NCBI GenBank assembly: GCA_025462785.1
Contig: JAOAPG010000183.1
Coordinates: 1 to 17,182 of the forward strand
Reading direction: 5' to 3'
DNA length: 17,182 nt
Source: Acidobacteriaceae bacterium
GTDB lineage: Bacteria; Acidobacteriota; Terriglobia; Terriglobales; Acidobacteriaceae
Of the stretch, positions 14,662-17,182 are shown piece after piece. A program made the translations under genes and the position numbers. Position 1 is the stretch's first letter. Every line of letters starts with the position of its first letter. The notes beneath the pieces are model-generated. The model was not told where the DNA came from. It worked only from the letters and a program-made list of their open reading frames with translations, and made no database searches.

Positions 14662-15311
14662 TCCTTATCCCAGTAAAGAATCTGGACAGCGCGAAGCAGC
14701 GGCTCGCATCGCTTCTCGACCAGCCCACACGTACGAAGCTGGCGCACGCGATGCTGTTCGATGTAATAGAAGCGATCAGCGCTTGCCCGAGCCGGCCCGA
14801 AGTTAGCCTCGTCACCAGCGATCCTTTCGCAATCGAACTCGCGCGTGGTCTCAGTTTCCAAGTTATCGCCGACACCGCAAATCGCAGCGAGACAGACGCT
14901 ATCGAGATGGCAACCCGCTTCTGCGAACAACACGGCATCCAGGGCACACTAGTCATTCCCGCCGACATTCCCCTTGTTCGAGCATCAGAGCTGGAGCAAA
15001 TTCTCCAAGCCGCTCCCGACGAAGGCTCAGTCCTCGTGCCTGCAGCCGATGGACGCGGTACCAATGCAATCCTGCGAAATCCAGCAGGGCTGTTCCCCTT
15101 GCGCTTTGGGAATGACAGCTTCAAACCGCACCTGGAGGCAGCGCGGGCCACAAACAAGCCCTGTCTGGTGTTGCATCTGCCCGGAATTGCGCTCGACATC
15201 GACAATCCATCGGATTTGCGACAGCTCGCTGCTGCTCCTGGCGAAACCAGAGCTCAACAGCTCGTCCGGCAATGGGACCTCAACGAGCTTCCGGCCGCTG
15301 CGAACCAATAG
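14658..15311 (+). CDS. cofC: Phospho-acid guanylyltransferase CofC/FbiD-like
   Basis: 217 residues from an ATG overlapping cofD. The nucleotidyltransferase fold is seen in LIPVKNLDSAKQRLA (3-17), IPADIPLV (100-107) with the metal-binding Asp103, and VPAADGRGTNAIL (127-139) followed by FPLRFGNDSFKPHLEAA, the strongest CofC signature. CofC activates 2-phospholactate, phosphoenolpyruvate or 3-phosphoglycerate with GTP, depending on the organism. The segment before the PAD motif that normally carries a GLN-x-A motif reads SETDAIEMA (77-85) here, so the nucleotide or acid pocket may differ. Position between cofD and cofE supports the assignment. Confidence 0.9.
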   Translation: MILIPVKNLDSAKQRLASLLDQPTRTKLAHAMLFDVIEAISACPSRPEVSLVTSDPFAIELARGLSFQVIADTANRSETDAIEMATRFCEQHGIQGTLVIPADIPLVRASELEQILQAAPDEGSVLVPAADGRGTNAILRNPAGLFPLRFGNDSFKPHLEAARATNKPCLVLHLPGIALDIDNPSDLRQLAAAPGETRAQQLVRQWDLNELPAAANQ

Positions 15312-15312
15312 A

Positions 15313-16083
15313 ATGGCCGCTCCAGAACGAACACGCGAGCTGCGGGTCATCCCCGTCCCCTTCCCAGATGAAATCCAGCCCAAAGAGTCGCTCTCAGCAA
15401 AACTCCTCATTGCCCTAAAGCATCACAAGAGCTCACTGCAAGCGGGCGACATCCTCGTGTTAAAGCATAAAATCGTATCGAAGGCTGAAGGACAGCTGGT
15501 CGATCTGCAAACGATCAAGCCGTCCCCGAGCTCACGCGCTTGGGCGCGGCGCTATAAGCTGGATGCACGCGTGACCGAGGTAGCTCTTGCGCAGAGCAAG
15601 AGACTCGTCCGTCGAAAGCGAGGAGTCTTGATCACCGAAACTCATCACGGGCTGATCTGCGCAAACAGCGGAGTCGACGTGTCGAACGTCAATGGTGGCC
15701 AGCACGCTCTATTGCTGCCGGACGATCCCGATCGGTCGGCGGCCAAGCTTCATCGCGACTTAAAGAAACACCTGAAACTTTCTATTCCCATTATCATCTC
15801 TGATAGCTTTGGACGTCCCTGGCGAGAGGGTCTGACCGAAGTCGCAATCGGAGTTGCGGGAATGCAGGCACTGCATGATTATCGTGGTGCCCGCGATCCG
15901 CATGGATATCCCTTGCGTGTAAGCATCGAAGCGGTAGCCGACGAACTCGCTAGCGCCGCGGGTCTGGTTTGCGGCAAGCTGGCCCGAACACCGGCATGCA
16001 TCATTCGAGGATTCGCGTATCGTCCGGGACGGGGAGGCGCGCGCGATCTGATTCGTCCGGCAAAGACTGACTTGTTTCGCTAA
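15313..16083 (+). CDS. cofE: Coenzyme F420-0:L-glutamate ligase CofE, single-domain
   Basis: 256 residues from the ATG at 15313, one base after the cofC stop. The frame is open further upstream (to 14974) but overlaps cofC and has no resemblance there. Motifs are ILVLKHKIVSKAEGQLVDL (47-65), CANSGVDVSNV (116-126), LPDDPDRSA (135-143), ISDSFGRPWREG (162-173), EVAIGVAG, DYRGARDPHG and ADELASAAGLVCGK. CofE adds gamma-linked glutamates to F420-0 using GTP. The protein ends soon after the conserved IIRG, so it lacks the C-terminal nitroreductase-like domain of actinobacterial FbiB. Lack of a ribosome binding site suggests translational coupling to cofC. Confidence 0.94.
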   Translation: MAAPERTRELRVIPVPFPDEIQPKESLSAKLLIALKHHKSSLQAGDILVLKHKIVSKAEGQLVDLQTIKPSPSSRAWARRYKLDARVTEVALAQSKRLVRRKRGVLITETHHGLICANSGVDVSNVNGGQHALLLPDDPDRSAAKLHRDLKKHLKLSIPIIISDSFGRPWREGLTEVAIGVAGMQALHDYRGARDPHGYPLRVSIEAVADELASAAGLVCGKLARTPACIIRGFAYRPGRGGARDLIRPAKTDLFR

Positions 16084-16098
16084 GCTGGTGGAGGTCTT

Positions 16099-17182
16099 AT
16101 GCCTCAAGTCTTGAACCAATCGGAACTGGAGAATTTTCCAGAATTAGAGTGGGCAGACATTGCTCCTCGCCTTACGCACGAAACAAGAACCGCCATCGAG
16201 CAAGTTCTCGCATCTCAGGACGGCGGCGTACTCTCTCGTGAACAGTGCCTGTTGCTCGCCAGCGCCGTTGACGATGACCTACTCGGCCTCCTGGTAGCGG
16301 CGAACGATCTTCGACGTGAACTAGTAGGCAATCTCGTAACTTACGTAGTAAACCGCAACATTAATTTCACCAATATTTGTTTCGTAGGATGCAAGTTCTG
16401 CGCCTTCAGCCGCGGCCCGCGAGAGTCCGACACCTACTTCTTATCGCTGGAACAAGTCGCGCAAAAAGCCGCCGAAGCCTGGCAAATCGGCGCAACCGAA
16501 GTATGCATCCAGGGTGGCCTGCCTCATGGCCTGCCTCCATTTTTTTATCGCGACATCTTGCGTTCGGTGAAGCAAGCAGTCCCCGGCATGCACATCCACG
16601 CCTTCTCTCCCATGGAGATGGTCTACGGAGTCGAACTCACCGGCATGCCCCTCGGGGATTACCTCTGCATGTTGCGTGACAACGGGCTCGACACGCTCCC
16701 CGGTACTGCGGCGGAAATTCTCGACGACCAGGTTCGCCAGATTCTCTCTCGCAACAAGCTCTCGACTGAACAATGGAAACAGGTCATCCGCGCCGCTCAT
16801 CGCTGCGGAATTCGTAGCACGTCAACGTTAATGTACGGACACGTCGAAACTCCCGAGCACTGGGTCAACCAGCTTCAACTCTTACGCGAAATTCAGAATG
16901 AGACCGGTGGCTTCACCGAATTCGTCCCGCTCGGCTTCGTTCATCAGAACACTTTGCTCTTCCATCAAGGGCTTGCGCGCAGTGGTCCCACCTTGGCAGA
17001 ACATCTGAAAATTCACGCGTTAGCCAGAATTATGCTGGCTGGTTCCATCAACAATATTCAGGTTTCCTGGGTAAAGTTGAATCGGCAACTCTCTCAACTT
17101 TGCCTGCACGCGGGAGCAAACGACCACGGCGGAACCTTAATGGAAGAAAACATCTCTCGCGAAGCAGGTGCGACCGCCGGAC
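16099..17182 (+). CDS. cofH: FO synthase, CofH subunit (runs off right edge)
   Basis: 361 codons are present from the ATG at 16099, which has GGAGG four bases upstream; the gene continues past the window. The radical SAM motif CFVGCKFC gives Cys94, Cys98 and Cys101, preceded by VVNRNINFTNI, which is typical of the CofH/MqnC/MqnE group. CIQGGLPHGLPPFFY and HIHAFSPMEM, then LPGTAAEILDD, STLMYGHVE, FTEFVPLGFVH and the late HAGANDHGGTLMEE (about 343-356) fit CofH. Menaquinone-pathway relatives MqnC and MqnE share several of these, but the operon with cofG and the other F420 genes decides the call. CofH performs the tyrosine radical addition to 5-amino-6-ribitylaminouracil, producing the intermediate that CofG cyclises. 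Confidence 0.93.
   Translation, partial: MPQVLNQSELENFPELEWADIAPRLTHETRTAIEQVLASQDGGVLSREQCLLLASAVDDDLLGLLVAANDLRRELVGNLVTYVVNRNINFTNICFVGCKFCAFSRGPRESDTYFLSLEQVAQKAAEAWQIGATEVCIQGGLPHGLPPFFYRDILRSVKQAVPGMHIHAFSPMEMVYGVELTGMPLGDYLCMLRDNGLDTLPGTAAEILDDQVRQILSRNKLSTEQWKQVIRAAHRCGIRSTSTLMYGHVETPEHWVNQLQLLREIQNETGGFTEFVPLGFVHQNTLLFHQGLARSGPTLAEHLKIHALARIMLAGSINNIQVSWVKLNRQLSQLCLHAGANDHGGTLMEENISREAGATAG

Noticed and set aside
14974..15312. Upstream in-frame extension of cofE over the end of cofC
   Set aside because: It overlaps a well-conserved cofC in another frame and shows no CofE-like sequence; the ATG at 15313 directly after the cofC stop gives the normal family length.

Overview
The window reads as a bacterial chromosomal segment, dense in genes and around 55-57% GC through most of its length. 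Family content (a tetratricopeptide protein of a recognisable type, a GIDE-domain protein next to LemA, exported MsrA/MsrB, and F420 genes with split FO synthase subunits) suggests a soil Acidobacteriota/Terriglobia-like genome. That assignment is an inference from gene style, not a search result. No rRNA, tRNA, CRISPR array or complete insertion sequence was recognised.

Left part (1-5023). The first ~200 bases (about 68% GC) are a minus-strand fragment of an AMP-dependent acyl-CoA ligase. It abuts the cut-off end of a TPR protein, which looks like a chimeric or recombined junction. Then come an amino-acid permease overlapping a kynureninase-like PLP enzyme that carries one frameshift near its N-terminus, and a GIDE-domain membrane protein with LemA, followed by a candidate terminator.

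Middle (5193-11727). A CTP-synthase-C-terminal-like glutamine amidotransferase homologue that lacks the usual His/Glu converges on a small Ddn-like F420H2-dependent reductase homologue. A polytopic GT-C-like membrane protein follows. It converges on an msrA-msrB pair whose products both carry export signals. Next is a more AT-rich stretch holding a HEPN/AbiU2-like gene broken by three +1 frameshifts, all in short homopolymers. It is divergent from a secreted M20 metallopeptidase.

Right part (11728-17182). A convergent spacer holds a perfect 12-bp hairpin. A flavin reductase-like gene is divergent from a tight F420 biosynthesis operon, cofG-cofD-cofC-cofE-cofH, with 4-nt ATGA overlaps at the first two junctions and a 1-nt gap at the third; cofH runs off the right edge. 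CofG and CofH make the deazaflavin FO, CofC makes the activated phospho-acid donor, CofD transfers it to FO, and CofE adds the gamma-glutamate tail. The Ddn-like protein 6 kb upstream is a plausible user of the cofactor. No FbiB-type dehydro-F420 reductase domain is present, so the donor used by CofC and the saturation step remain open questions.
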